Source: Bacillus sp. 1780r2a1
GTDB lineage: Bacteria; Bacillota; Bacilli; Bacillales; Bacillaceae_H
Length of the DNA: 64,000 nucleotides
Direction: 5' to 3'
Assembly: GCA_024134725.1 (NCBI GenBank)
Contig: CP099863.1
Location: 1,483,501 to 1,547,500 of the forward strand
Shown piece by piece: positions 8,682-17,469 of this stretch. The stretch's first letter is position 1, and every line of letters starts with the position of its first letter. Under the pieces are notes generated by a model, which was given only the letters and a program-made list of their open reading frames with translations, did no database searches and had not been told where the DNA came from. A program made the position numbers and the translations under genes.

Positions 8682-8731
8682 GAGCACTCTTTTCATCGCA
8701 AAGTAAACGCGATACAAAGAGTGCTTTTTTA
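8682..8731 (+). terminator. Terminator after ypzA
   Basis: AGCACTCTTT at about 8683 pairs with AAAGAGTGCT ending at about 8725, followed by seven T. An inner CGC/GCG pairing lengthens the hairpin. Confidence 0.85.
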
Positions 8732-8867
8732 CTAATATACATAAGGGTTTTAGGTTTCTGTAATATTATGGATGTATTTACTAATCTTTGTTTTAGAGGT
8801 ATAATGAAAATAGATATCGAAAAATTCTGTTTATTATTAAGTAGATTGTCGATAAGGAGTGAGAGCT

Positions 8868-9140
8868 GTGTACCGTACACAAGTGAGAGGAAATGAAATT
8901 ATCGTCTTGTTTTCAACGACAGAAGCATCCAAAAAGAGGACTGATATTGAAAGAGAAAAAATCTATAAGCGCGTTCTTCATCTCGATGAAAAACTGCTTA
9001 CATTTCATAATGGTACGAGCTTTACAATTGGAGATCCGTTAGGTTTGATTGTTGCTCATGTTAAGAAAAGTGACTTAACGACAATTTACATTGAACATAT
9101 TATTGATAAACAATTTATGTATCATGATGATGTAATTTAA
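8868..9140 (+). CDS. Conserved hypothetical, 90 residues
   Basis: I do not recognise this gene. GTG 8868 is chosen because AAGGAG lies eight bases upstream; an in-frame GTG at 8859 overlaps that site. The product is soluble, mixed alpha/beta, with no cysteine and no signal peptide; it ends in a His/Asp cluster (MYHDDV). It lies between two terminators and so forms its own unit. Confidence 0.6.
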   Translation: MYRTQVRGNEIIVLFSTTEASKKRTDIEREKIYKRVLHLDEKLLTFHNGTSFTIGDPLGLIVAHVKKSDLTTIYIEHIIDKQFMYHDDVI

Positions 9141-9263
9141 GGTTGGAAAATAAAAAAGTAGTTTTTTCTCTAAAGAAGAATTACGACGTTACTACGCTCT
9201 AACTGTTTTAGTAAGTTCGTTCCATTCCGTTATTTTTTTGAAAATTATTTTCCAAATCAACAA

Positions 9264-9315
9264 AAAATATCCGAATTATCGAAGTATCTCACTTGCGATA
9301 GCTCGGATATTTTAT
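9264..9315. terminator. Bidirectional terminator between the 8868 gene and the CNT transporter
   Basis: AAATATCCGA pairs with TCGGATATTT, and an inner ATCG/CGAT pair adds to the stem. A and T tracts on both sides let it serve both converging genes. Confidence 0.8.
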
Positions 9316-9348
9316 TGACTAAAATAGTATGTCTTAGCTTCTTTTTTA

Positions 9349-10575
9349 TTAAATAAACATACCTGCAATTGCTGCGCTTAATAGGTTAGCTAACGTTCCG
9401 GCAAGAATAGCACGGAAACCTAAACGTGCTATTTCTGGACGACGGCTTGGCGCCATATTGCCTAATCCACCTAATAAAATAGCAAGTGAAGATAAGTTAG
9501 CAAATCCACATAGTGCGAAGCTGATAACAGCAACTGTTTTATCAGAAAGCTGATCAATTTGTGGAGCGAAAGAAGAGTAAGCTACAAACTCGTTTAATAC
9601 AAACTTTTGTCCAATGAAACCAGCTGCTTGTACTGCTTCGCTCCAAGGAACACCAATGACAAACGCAATCGGTGCAAAAACAAATCCTAAAATCGTGTCA
9701 AGTGTAAAGTTTTCAAGGTTGAAAAGGCTTCCAATTCCAGACAAAATTCCATTTAACAATGCAATTAGTGCGATGAATGCAAGTAGCATTGCTCCTACGT
9801 TTAGTGCAAGCTTTAACCCATCAGATGCTCCGCGAGCTGCTGCATCAATTACGTTAACTGTATCTTTATCTTTCTCCATCGCAACGCCTTCAGCTGTTGA
9901 CGTCTTTTCCGTCTCTGGAATAATCATTTTAGCCATAATTAATCCGGCTGGAGCGGCCATAAAGCTTGCTGCTAATAAATATTCGATTGGTACACCTAAA
10001 GCTGCATACCCAAATAGTACTGAACCAGCTACAGATGCTAATCCACCTGTCATAACAGCAAAAAGCTCTGATCTTGTCATTTTCGGTAAGTATGGTCGAA
10101 TAACTAACGGTGCTTCGGTTTGACCAACAAAAATATTTGCTGCAGCAGATAATGATTCTGTTTGGCTTGTTCCAAGTAATTTTGATAATCCGCCACCAAG
10201 GAACTTAATGATAATCTGCATAATTCCTAAATGGTATAGAACCGCAATTAAAGAAGAGAAGAAAATAATTAATGTTAGTACATTAAATGCAAAGATAAAC
10301 CCAGTAGGCTGAGTTGCATCCGATAGTGCACCAAATAAGAAAGAAATCCCTTCATTTGCGTAATTTACAACATTTTGTACAGCAGTTGTTACTTTTTCTA
10401 AAGCTGCTCGACCAACGTTCCATTTTAAGACGATAAATCCAAATAGAACTTGAATGGCTAAGCCGACTAATATAGTACGAGGTTTGATTGCTTTTTTATT
10501 ACTAGATAATAAAAACGCTACCAAAAAGATAAACGCAATACCTAATAGACCCCAAAGGAAATTCATAGTCTCCAC
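9349..10575 (-). CDS. Concentrative nucleoside transporter (NupC/CNT family)
   Basis: A 408-residue polytopic membrane protein of the usual CNT length (B. subtilis NupC, NupG, NucT about 400). The family core is clear: [19 protein letters not shown] in the substrate-binding half, [18 protein letters not shown], and a C-terminal [19 protein letters not shown]. It should import nucleosides with Na+ or H+. Which nucleosides cannot be read from the sequence. It stands alone. Its upstream region holds an inverted repeat just after the likely promoter. I saw no purine riboswitch consensus there. Confidence 0.9.
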   Translation of the reverse strand: METMNFLWGLLGIAFIFLVAFLLSSNKKAIKPRTILVGLAIQVLFGFIVLKWNVGRAALEKVTTAVQNVVNYANEGISFLFGALSDATQPTGFIFAFNVLTLIIFFSSLIAVLYHLGIMQIIIKFLGGGLSKLLGTSQTESLSAAANIFVGQTEAPLVIRPYLPKMTRSELFAVMTGGLASVAGSVLFGYAALGVPIEYLLAASFMAAPAGLIMAKMIIPETEKTSTAEGVAMEKDKDTVNVIDAAARGASDGLKLALNVGAMLLAFIALIALLNGILSGIGSLFNLENFTLDTILGFVFAPIAFVIGVPWSEAVQAAGFIGQKFVLNEFVAYSSFAPQIDQLSDKTVAVISFALCGFANLSSLAILLGGLGNMAPSRRPEIARLGFRAILAGTLANLLSAAIAGMFI

Positions 10576-10600
10576 CTTTTCTTTATGTTTTTAGCGAAAC

Positions 10601-10662
10601 GTCGTCAGACTTCTAACGTCTTACGACAACTTAAATATAATAGTTTTTGTCGAAAATTGAAA
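10601..10662 (-). promoter_or_regulatory. Promoter and operator-like hairpin of the nucleoside transporter
   Basis: On the minus strand TTTCAA (10657-10662) and TATATT (10634-10639) are separated by 17 bases. Directly downstream GTCGTxAGAC and GTCTxACGAC (10601-10627) form an inverted repeat with one mismatch around a GTTAGAA loop. It could be an operator at the transcription start or a leader hairpin. Confidence 0.45.
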
Positions 10663-10886
10663 GAGGTTTTTGAGTTTTTCCTCTTTTATCTTGTCCCAAC
10701 TTTAATAATTTATGAATAAAAAATGAGTGACTAATCTTTTAGAAAGGTTTGATACACAAGGGATGGTTAAATAATAGGATTGTGATTTATGCATGAATAG
10801 GAAATGATAAAATAGCAAAAAAATATAGATATGCATTGCTTGTAAAATGCTTAAATTGTTTAGCATTACGCTATCTGGAGGCTGCT
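10663..10886. other. Intergenic region, CNT transporter to MFS gene
   Basis: AT-rich divergent intergenic DNA. GATAAAAT near 10807 may be part of a -10 for the MFS gene, but I found no matching -35. No RNA gene or further conserved motif seen. Confidence 0.4.
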
Positions 10887-12116
10887 ATGGAAAGTAGAAA
10901 AAAAATGGACTTGCTTGCGCTTGCATCCGTTCCGCTTATTATGACATTGGGGAACTCCATGCTAATACCTGTTTTACCAGTCATTGAAAAGCAATTGAAA
11001 ATTAGCTCTATGCAGGTCTCGATGATTATTACCGTGTACTCGATATTTGCTATTTTTTTAATTCCCATTGCTGGCTATTTATCAGATCGCTTTGGACGAA
11101 AAAAAGTCATCATTCCCAGTCTGATTTTAGCTGGAATAGGTGGAGCAATTACGGGATGGGCTTCATGGCAAATGAGTAGCCCGTTTTGGATTATTTTAAT
11201 TGGAAGGGCCATTCAGGGAATTGGTTCTGCCGGTGCTATGCCAGTGGTTATTCCATGTGTAGGAGACATGTTTGAAGATGAACAGGAAGTAACGAAAGGG
11301 TTAGGGTTAATTGAAACTGCTAATACGTTTGGTAAAGTATTAAGCCCAATTTTAGGTGCATTTTTAGCCTCTTTTATTTGGTTTTTGCCGTTTTGGTTTA
11401 TTCCGATTCTTTGTCTGTTGTCCATTTTACTTGTTCTCTTTTTGGTGAAAACCCCTAAATCAGGGTCATCTGATACAAAGAAACAAGACATTAAAGATTT
11501 CATTAAAAATGTGAAGAGCACTCTTCATAAAAATATTCGCTGGTTGTTAGCCATTTTCATTTTAGGTGCTATTATTATGCTTGTTTTATTTGGAATGCTC
11601 TTTTATTTATCAACAATTCTAGAAGAGAGATATGACATTATCAATACAAAAAAAGGCTTTGTAATGGCCATTCCATTGCTTGCATTATCCATTGCCTCGT
11701 ATGTTGCCGGGAAGAAAATTGGTAAGAATAAAGTGGTGATGAAATGGTGTTCATTCTTTGGTTTTCTTCTATTAGCCTGTTCTTTTCCTATCTTATTTTT
11801 TAATACTTCAATTGTCATGATTATCATCACGCTTGTAATTGGCGGTATCGGAATAGGTGTTGCACTTCCAAGTCTTGATGCTTTAATTACCGAAGGCATT
11901 GAGAAAGAAGAGCGAGGGACAATTACGTCAATTTACAGTTCCATGCGCTTCGTCGGAGTCGCTGCCGGTCCCCCATTGTATACTTTGCTAATGAAATGGT
12001 CTGATATGGCTGTTTTCCAAACGTCTTTATTTGTTAGTGCAATCGGGGCTATTATCGTTCTTAAAGCAATCAAACCAACAGATGAAGCCATGAAGGTTAA
12101 AAAAGCTGAGGTTTAA
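10887..12116 (+). CDS. MFS transporter, DHA1-type drug exporter
   Basis: From ATG 10887 (TGGAGG six bases upstream) the product is 409 residues with 12 predicted membrane segments. The DHA1 signature in loop 2-3 is present as GYLSDRFGRKKVIIPS, and the proton-antiporter motif C region is seen as ETANTFGKVLSPILGAFLA. Such proteins export small toxic molecules or metabolites in exchange for protons. No regulator is adjacent and the substrate is unknown. A longer frame to 10836 lacks a ribosome binding site. Confidence 0.85.
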   Translation: MESRKKMDLLALASVPLIMTLGNSMLIPVLPVIEKQLKISSMQVSMIITVYSIFAIFLIPIAGYLSDRFGRKKVIIPSLILAGIGGAITGWASWQMSSPFWIILIGRAIQGIGSAGAMPVVIPCVGDMFEDEQEVTKGLGLIETANTFGKVLSPILGAFLASFIWFLPFWFIPILCLLSILLVLFLVKTPKSGSSDTKKQDIKDFIKNVKSTLHKNIRWLLAIFILGAIIMLVLFGMLFYLSTILEERYDIINTKKGFVMAIPLLALSIASYVAGKKIGKNKVVMKWCSFFGFLLLACSFPILFFNTSIVMIIITLVIGGIGIGVALPSLDALITEGIEKEERGTITSIYSSMRFVGVAAGPPLYTLLMKWSDMAVFQTSLFVSAIGAIIVLKAIKPTDEAMKVKKAEV

Positions 12117-12148
12117 TTTTATTTCTTAGAGATAGATGTTTGTCCCTC

Positions 12149-12176
12149 ACGACTTGTACCACTGTGCCATACACTA
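12149..12176 (+). promoter_or_regulatory. Sigma-K-type promoter of the DUF4183 gene
   Basis: CATACACTA at 12168-12176 fits the sigma-K -10 consensus CATAnnnTA, and an AC dinucleotide at 12149-12150 sits 17 bases upstream as the short sigma-K -35. The gene starts about 40 bases downstream. It suggests late mother-cell expression. Confidence 0.6.
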
Positions 12177-12216
12177 TGAGTGAAAAGATGAATGAGTGAA
12201 ATGAGGGACAAAGAAG

Positions 12217-12597
12217 ATGGCATTGCAAATTATGAAAATTTTAGCTTCCGCTACAACGGTTACAACCATAAGCCCTGTTAATACAAAATTATTTTATGTT
12301 ACGACTGCACAAACGAATGGAGGAGCTACGCTAACCATCGATGCAGCTGACTTTTTTTTAGATGATGGCTCAGCAGCAACGACACTTCCTGTACTAGAAA
12401 GTAGCAATAGCTATTACCAAGTGTATATCAATGGTTTATTGCAGATGGAAGGGTTATCGACTTACACACCTGGTGCTACGGGCGTAGGCTCAGTGGCAGT
12501 TGATGTACCAGTAGGCGGCTCTATCTTAGCAGGAACTCCTATTATTGTAGAGGTTGTTAACTTTACACCAGCTTCGTCAACAACTGTTACAACATAA
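12217..12597 (+). CDS. DUF4183 protein, probable spore-surface protein
   Basis: 126 residues, Thr/Ala/Val-rich, no lysine after the first few residues, beta-rich. The segment YYQVYINGLLQMEGLSTYTPG is typical of DUF4183, a family common in spore formers. Function unproved; occurrence among spore-coat and exosporium genes and the sigma-K-type promoter point to the spore surface. No signal peptide is needed for a mother-cell coat protein. It converges on a second DUF4183 gene and shares its terminator. Confidence 0.82.
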   Translation: MALQIMKILASATTVTTISPVNTKLFYVTTAQTNGGATLTIDAADFFLDDGSAATTLPVLESSNSYYQVYINGLLQMEGLSTYTPGATGVGSVAVDVPVGGSILAGTPIIVEVVNFTPASSTTVTT

Positions 12598-12608
12598 TGA
12601 AGTGATAA

Positions 12609-12643
12609 GAAAGAAGCAAAGCTACATGTTTGCTTCTTTTTAT
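12609..12643. terminator. Shared terminator of the two DUF4183 genes
   Basis: AAGAAGCAAA at 12611 pairs with TTTGCTTCTT ending at 12638, flanked by A and T tracts, so it can work in both directions. Confidence 0.85.
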
Positions 12644-12651
12644 TATTGAAT

Positions 12652-13026
12652 TTAAACTAAATAAATTGTAATAAACTGCAGTAAAATTAATGTATTCTCG
12701 GAAGGAACATCTGTGGATAAAAGCTCAAGTTTACCTTCATCCACTTTATAAATTGCAGGAGGCTGAAGCATGCCATTTACAAATAAATTAGTGTAGGAAA
12801 CTGAATCAGGATTTAATATGCCGCTGTTTCCGTATCCTGTTAGCTGGTCTTTGTTTGTGAAAATGCGCTGTTGCCCATCTGCTCTAGCATAGTAGTAAGA
12901 AATATTTGTTTTGGCAATTTTTAAGGGTGGCAAAGAAAGTTTGGTTGAAATCTGTATTGAACGCTTGGTCCAGTCCGTAACTTGTTTAGCTCGTATTGAA
13001 TGAGAGTTTTTATTGCACTTTTTCAC
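12652..13026 (-). CDS. DUF4183 protein with a basic N-terminal extension
   Basis: 124 residues from a GTG start with GAGGTG ahead. The C-terminal part (SYTNLFVNGMLQPPAIYKV, ending in LILLQFITIYLV) matches DUF4183, as in the convergent neighbour. The N-terminal ~45 residues differ: basic, with cysteine, NKNSHSIRAKQVTDW. The pair looks like an old duplication that has diverged. A CATACTATA box about 100 bases upstream (13123-13131, minus strand) is sigma-K-like in its -10 but lacks a properly spaced -35. Confidence 0.8.
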   Translation of the reverse strand: MKKCNKNSHSIRAKQVTDWTKRSIQISTKLSLPPLKIAKTNISYYYARADGQQRIFTNKDQLTGYGNSGILNPDSVSYTNLFVNGMLQPPAIYKVDEGKLELLSTDVPSENTLILLQFITIYLV

Positions 13027-13194
13027 ATTGATACACCTCGATTTTTCCTCTTTCTTCTTACTAATCTAAATCTTCTTTTTATACAATATTAATTTTTCAA
13101 TAAAAAGTCCCTAATGTTGGGTATAGTATGGAATTAATTACCTTATTAATAAATAATTGTCTAACATTAAAAACGTTGATATGATAAGAGTTAA

Positions 13195-16100
13195 GTGACC
13201 ATTAGAGCGGTTAAAAGATTTGGTTACGGAATAGATGAGGTGGCTAGAATGATGGAGATTACGGTAAAAGAGTTGAAAAATTATATAGAAGAGCATCGGA
13301 TTATTGATGGACTTCAATCTGTGCGCTTAGAATTAGAACAGCTTGAAAAGGCACCCTCACATCATACCTTAAAGCAAAAACTTGCTAAGTTTCAATCGAG
13401 TGATGATTTATATGAGCTTATTCGCCTATTGGACGATAGCTTAATGTATCGATATAGTACCGTAGTTACTCGATACGGTTATCGCCGTTTTGGCACATTT
13501 CAAATGGCTATCTTTTTATATGATGAACTTGTTCGTGAAGGAAAGACGTTACAAGCAAAGCGAGAACTGGATTTATTGTTAAAAACTACAGATTTAAATA
13601 CAGTCACATCAAAACAAATTGAAACGGCTTACTTCCTAATGGTACGTATTTTGTTAGAAATTAAGCGGGTTGATGAAGCGAAAGAATGGATGCAGAAAGT
13701 TGAGCAATACAATAAAACTGGAATGTTTGATAAATGGGGCTATTTTTACATTCAAACTGGCGAATGGGAAAAAGCAGAATACTATTTAAGTGAAGGCATT
13801 AGTAAAAATGAAAAAACGGACATGTGTTTTTTATTTTTAGCTGATTTATATGCTGCGAAAGGTGAACATGAAAAAGCTTTACATACCATTGATGAAGCTT
13901 TAGGCATGTATCCCCAGCTCCCTGCGTTATATATGGAGAAAGTTAGAAAGCTAAAAGACTTACATTACTATGAGGAGCTTCTTGAGGCTGTTAGTGAATT
14001 AGAACAAATACTTATTACAAAAGAGTATCATTCTTATTTTACACAGCTTAAAGCAGAAGCCTTTTTTTATTTGAAAAATGCAAGCCAACTACAAGCATTA
14101 GTGGAACAAGAAGAGAGCTTAAAAAATACACCGTACGCAAAATTAATGAGTGATGGACAAGCTGTGAAGTTACCAATTAAGCCTATTATTCAAAAAGATA
14201 ACTACTGTGTTCCAGCAAGTCTAAGCATGATTCTTAGCTTATTTAACCAACCTAAGACACAAGATGAAATTGCGGAACATATTTATAGCCAGCTGGGGTC
14301 AAAACTCTCAAGCGCGGTGGAATATACGGAAAGTCTTGGCTATAGCTGTCGTTTTTTTACAGGGACTATAGATATTTATAAACAACTGCTTCAAAGCGGT
14401 ATACCGATACTTGTTAGTGTAGAATTTGAGCATGCTTCTCATGTTCAAGTGGTCTATGGTTATAATGATCAGCTACAGGCTTTCTATGTGCAGGATCCTA
14501 ATTTTCTAAATCCCCAGTTGGTTGAGTATAGTGAGTTCGACCGACTTTACGTAAACTCAGGTTATTTATCCATTGCTATTTGTAAAGAAGAAGCAAGACT
14601 TACGTTTCTTTCAGAGCGTGAGCACTACTTTTTCAAGGAATTATATCGCATAACAGATCTAGTCGAGCAAGATGAAGAGCGCTATATTCAGCAGTTAATA
14701 GCGCTTCTAGAGTCGAATGGAGATATTCCATTTTCTCCGTTGTTTGGTATTAAACACATCTTTCGAGAGGATAGTCGTCAAGTTACGTTGGAGTGGTTAC
14801 ATAAACTACTTACTACGTATCCAAATAATGATTACATTAGGTTACATGCAGCTTATGCGTTTTTTCGAACAGATGAAAAGCAAAAAGCAGCCGAGCTCTT
14901 ACAACAGGTTAAAGAAAAACGAACGAGCTCACTTTATTATTATTTAAAAGGCAGGCTTTATTTTGAAGATGATCAGTATACACAGGCGATTACGTATTTT
15001 CATCGATCATTGCAGCTAGATATTGAGCAGCATCTTGTACTTAGCTATTTAGCACTTGCTTATTTCTATAAAGATGATGTTGATTACGCTTATGAATTGT
15101 CTCATACTTCACTAAGCTTTTATGATGAAGAACCATTTTCAAAAGTCAATCATGCACTAATTTTAAATGATCTTGGAAAGACTCAAGAAGCTCGAACTAT
15201 TTTCGATGATTTATTGCGCCATGATCGCACAGACGCATTTTTATGGTATGAACGTGCTAAGTGTGATCAACGCTTAGAGAAAGGACAAAAAGCGTATCGA
15301 GGTTTTATGGTAGCAAAGCACCTGCAGTCTGATATGCCATATCCTTACATTTCCTTAGCAGACTGGTATCAGCATGAAAAAGAAGATTCATTAAAAGCTG
15401 AAGCTATTTTATGTGAAGGAATTAAGCAAGTTGAAAGTAACGAAACGCTTTCCCGCTTGCTTGGAGATCTTTATATTGAAAACAAAGAATATGAAAAAGC
15501 AATTCAACTCTTTGCAAATGCGCGTGTACCAATGCTTCAAAATGGCCTTGCTTATGCTTATTTGCAAGCTGATCGCTTATCAGAAGCATTGAATCTGTAC
15601 GAAAAAGCTTTAATAACTGAAGAGTATAATCAAGATGCTTGGTTAGACGCAGGGAATGCGCTGTTGTATTTTTGCAAAGAACGTGACCTTCAAGAAGGAA
15701 TAGAAGTTGGAATCTCTCTCATCGAAAAAGGCCTTTCTGGTCTAGAGTCAGACTTAGATCAAGCTTTAGAATCTTATGTAGGGTTTATAAATGACTTTGG
15801 TCGCCAGGAACAAGGGGTTTCTTTCTTGAAACAAGAATGGAAAAGCCGTCCAAAAGAAATTCTTTATGGATGCTATGCCGGTGTACTGTTAGAGGAAGAG
15901 AAGCGGTATGATGAAGCGATGGCTCTTTATGAAGAGGCACTGAGAGTTGAACCAAATGCTTTTTCATATTATCGCTTAGGCGAAGTTTACAAAGAGATGG
16001 ATTTAGTTGAAAAAGCTAAAGAAGCCTATGAGCTATGCGTGTATTATGATCACCGAAACAGCGGGGCATATGAGAACTTAGCGCTAATTGCTCGAATGGA

Positions 16101-17424
16101 AGAAGATGAAGAATCAGAAAAAAAATACTTATATACCATGCTACAATTCGATCCATTGGATGTAAATATAGAGCGTTTATCACAATTGTGTAAGACAGAA
16201 TCTGATTATACAGAACTCATTCATTATTTAGAGACCATGGAAACATCGTCTCTTCAAGGGTGGATCATGGATAGCTTAGCTTATGTGTACGGTGCCAAAG
16301 GTGATGAGAATCAAGAAGAAAAGTACTTGTTAAAAGCCTTAGAGATGAATCCTGATCAACAAGCCGTACAGCATCACTATGCAAATTGGTGCATACAAAA
16401 AGGAAATCTTAAAGAAGCAAAGTCAATTATGCTAAAGCTTATTAAAGAAAATGTAGAAGAAGAGCTCTTTTATGCAACATGGTTGGAGTGTTTCCCATCT
16501 CGAAAAGACCTTTTGACCCTTTCTACGCATTTAAAGAAACTAAATGTAACAAATGAAGAAAAAGCATTTATCTATACGAATACGGCAGTTGCACTTCAAG
16601 CAGTAGTCGAAGAGTTCAGTGAAGTAGAAGAAGAAAGGACTTTTCTAAAGCGTACGTTTAAAAAGTTTAAAGAAAAAGCAACAATGATTGCGCTTTTTGG
16701 TATGATTATTGAGTTACATGAAACAGCTATGAAATTAGATCGCACAAATGTACAAGCCGTGCATGCGTTAGCGAGTTTTTATGAGGAAAGGCAGATGGAA
16801 GATGAAGCTATTTCTTTGCTGGAGAGGAAGCTAAAAGAAACGGAAGATGTTAGTATTGGCCATCATTTAATGCATATTATCATTAATCTTGATCATGGTG
16901 ATGAGAGTATTAAAAAGGGCTTATCTTTTGTAGAGTTTTTATTAAGTATAGACCCTCACAACTTTGAGTTCTTATTATACGAAGCGATTTTACTTGGTGA
17001 GCAAGGAAGTGTAGTAGAGGCAGAACAAAAGTTTAAAATGCTCTTAAAGCAGCAAAAATATGATCCAAACGTTTATGCTGGATTAGGAAAGCTGTATAAT
17101 CGAATGGAACGATATGATGAAGCTATTGGCATCTTCAATGCAGGAATTGAAAGTAGTCAATCGAACACCTTGCTGTATATAGAGCTTGGTATTGCCTATC
17201 ATTTAACTGGGCAGACACAGGTTGCAGCGGAGCTTATGGCAAAGCGGTTAGAAGAAGATGATGACTTGTTTATTCGTTATAATTTAGCTTGTTACCTAGC
17301 GAGTATAGGAGATATAAAACAAGCAGAACAAGAGCTTCACCTTGTATTGGAACAGGATGAAAGCGGCCAGTTTTATGAGATGGCAAAAGAAGACGAAGAT
17401 CTTCGTTTACTACGCATTCAGTAA
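13195..17424 (+). CDS. Giant TPR protein with embedded C39-like peptidase domain
   Basis: A 1,409-residue protein built as follows. Residues ~10-35 look like a MerR-type helix-turn-helix (GIDEVARMMEITVKELKNYI). Residues ~60-325 are TPR-like helical repeats. Residues ~325-465 are a papain-fold C39-like domain with Cys338 in NYCVPAS, His416 in ASHVQVVYGY and Asp434 in VQDPN, a complete triad by position. Residues ~500-1400 are many more TPRs (for example YDEAMALYEEALRVEPN). No signal peptide or membrane segment, so it is cytosolic. It could cleave or simply bind a peptide. GTG 13195 is the first start after a stop and keeps the HTH whole but has a poor ribosome binding site; ATG 13249 has GAGGTGG ahead but would cut the HTH. 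Confidence 0.8.
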   Translation: MTIRAVKRFGYGIDEVARMMEITVKELKNYIEEHRIIDGLQSVRLELEQLEKAPSHHTLKQKLAKFQSSDDLYELIRLLDDSLMYRYSTVVTRYGYRRFGTFQMAIFLYDELVREGKTLQAKRELDLLLKTTDLNTVTSKQIETAYFLMVRILLEIKRVDEAKEWMQKVEQYNKTGMFDKWGYFYIQTGEWEKAEYYLSEGISKNEKTDMCFLFLADLYAAKGEHEKALHTIDEALGMYPQLPALYMEKVRKLKDLHYYEELLEAVSELEQILITKEYHSYFTQLKAEAFFYLKNASQLQALVEQEESLKNTPYAKLMSDGQAVKLPIKPIIQKDNYCVPASLSMILSLFNQPKTQDEIAEHIYSQLGSKLSSAVEYTESLGYSCRFFTGTIDIYKQLLQSGIPILVSVEFEHASHVQVVYGYNDQLQAFYVQDPNFLNPQLVEYSEFDRLYVNSGYLSIAICKEEARLTFLSEREHYFFKELYRITDLVEQDEERYIQQLIALLESNGDIPFSPLFGIKHIFREDSRQVTLEWLHKLLTTYPNNDYIRLHAAYAFFRTDEKQKAAELLQQVKEKRTSSLYYYLKGRLYFEDDQYTQAITYFHRSLQLDIEQHLVLSYLALAYFYKDDVDYAYELSHTSLSFYDEEPFSKVNHALILNDLGKTQEARTIFDDLLRHDRTDAFLWYERAKCDQRLEKGQKAYRGFMVAKHLQSDMPYPYISLADWYQHEKEDSLKAEAILCEGIKQVESNETLSRLLGDLYIENKEYEKAIQLFANARVPMLQNGLAYAYLQADRLSEALNLYEKALITEEYNQDAWLDAGNALLYFCKERDLQEGIEVGISLIEKGLSGLESDLDQALESYVGFINDFGRQEQGVSFLKQEWKSRPKEILYGCYAGVLLEEEKRYDEAMALYEEALRVEPNAFSYYRLGEVYKEMDLVEKAKEAYELCVYYDHRNSGAYENLALIARMEEDEESEKKYLYTMLQFDPLDVNIERLSQLCKTESDYTELIHYLETMETSSLQGWIMDSLAYVYGAKGDENQEEKYLLKALEMNPDQQAVQHHYANWCIQKGNLKEAKSIMLKLIKENVEEELFYATWLECFPSRKDLLTLSTHLKKLNVTNEEKAFIYTNTAVALQAVVEEFSEVEEERTFLKRTFKKFKEKATMIALFGMIIELHETAMKLDRTNVQAVHALASFYEERQMEDEAISLLERKLKETEDVSIGHHLMHIIINLDHGDESIKKGLSFVEFLLSIDPHNFEFLLYEAILLGEQGSVVEAEQKFKMLLKQQKYDPNVYAGLGKLYNRMERYDEAIGIFNAGIESSQSNTLLYIELGIAYHLTGQTQVAAELMAKRLEEDDDLFIRYNLACYLASIGDIKQAEQELHLVLEQDESGQFYEMAKEDEDLRLLRIQ

Positions 17425-17426
17425 AT

Positions 17427-17469
17427 AAAAAAAGTGCTTTGCAGTTATAACTGCAAAGCACTTTTTTTA
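17427..17469. terminator. Bidirectional terminator
   Basis: AAAGTGCTTTGCAGTT pairs perfectly with AACTGCAAAGCACTTT around TAT-like loop bases, with A and T tracts on the two sides. It ends both the TPR gene and the converging permease gene. Confidence 0.95.

Noticed and set aside
9614-10123. 169-codon open frame antisense to the nucleoside transporter
   Set aside because: Low-complexity Ser/Ala/Ile product, no ribosome binding site; a shadow of the transporter gene.
10576-10700. Purine riboswitch before the nucleoside transporter
   Set aside because: The conserved core elements are not present; only a simple inverted repeat is seen.
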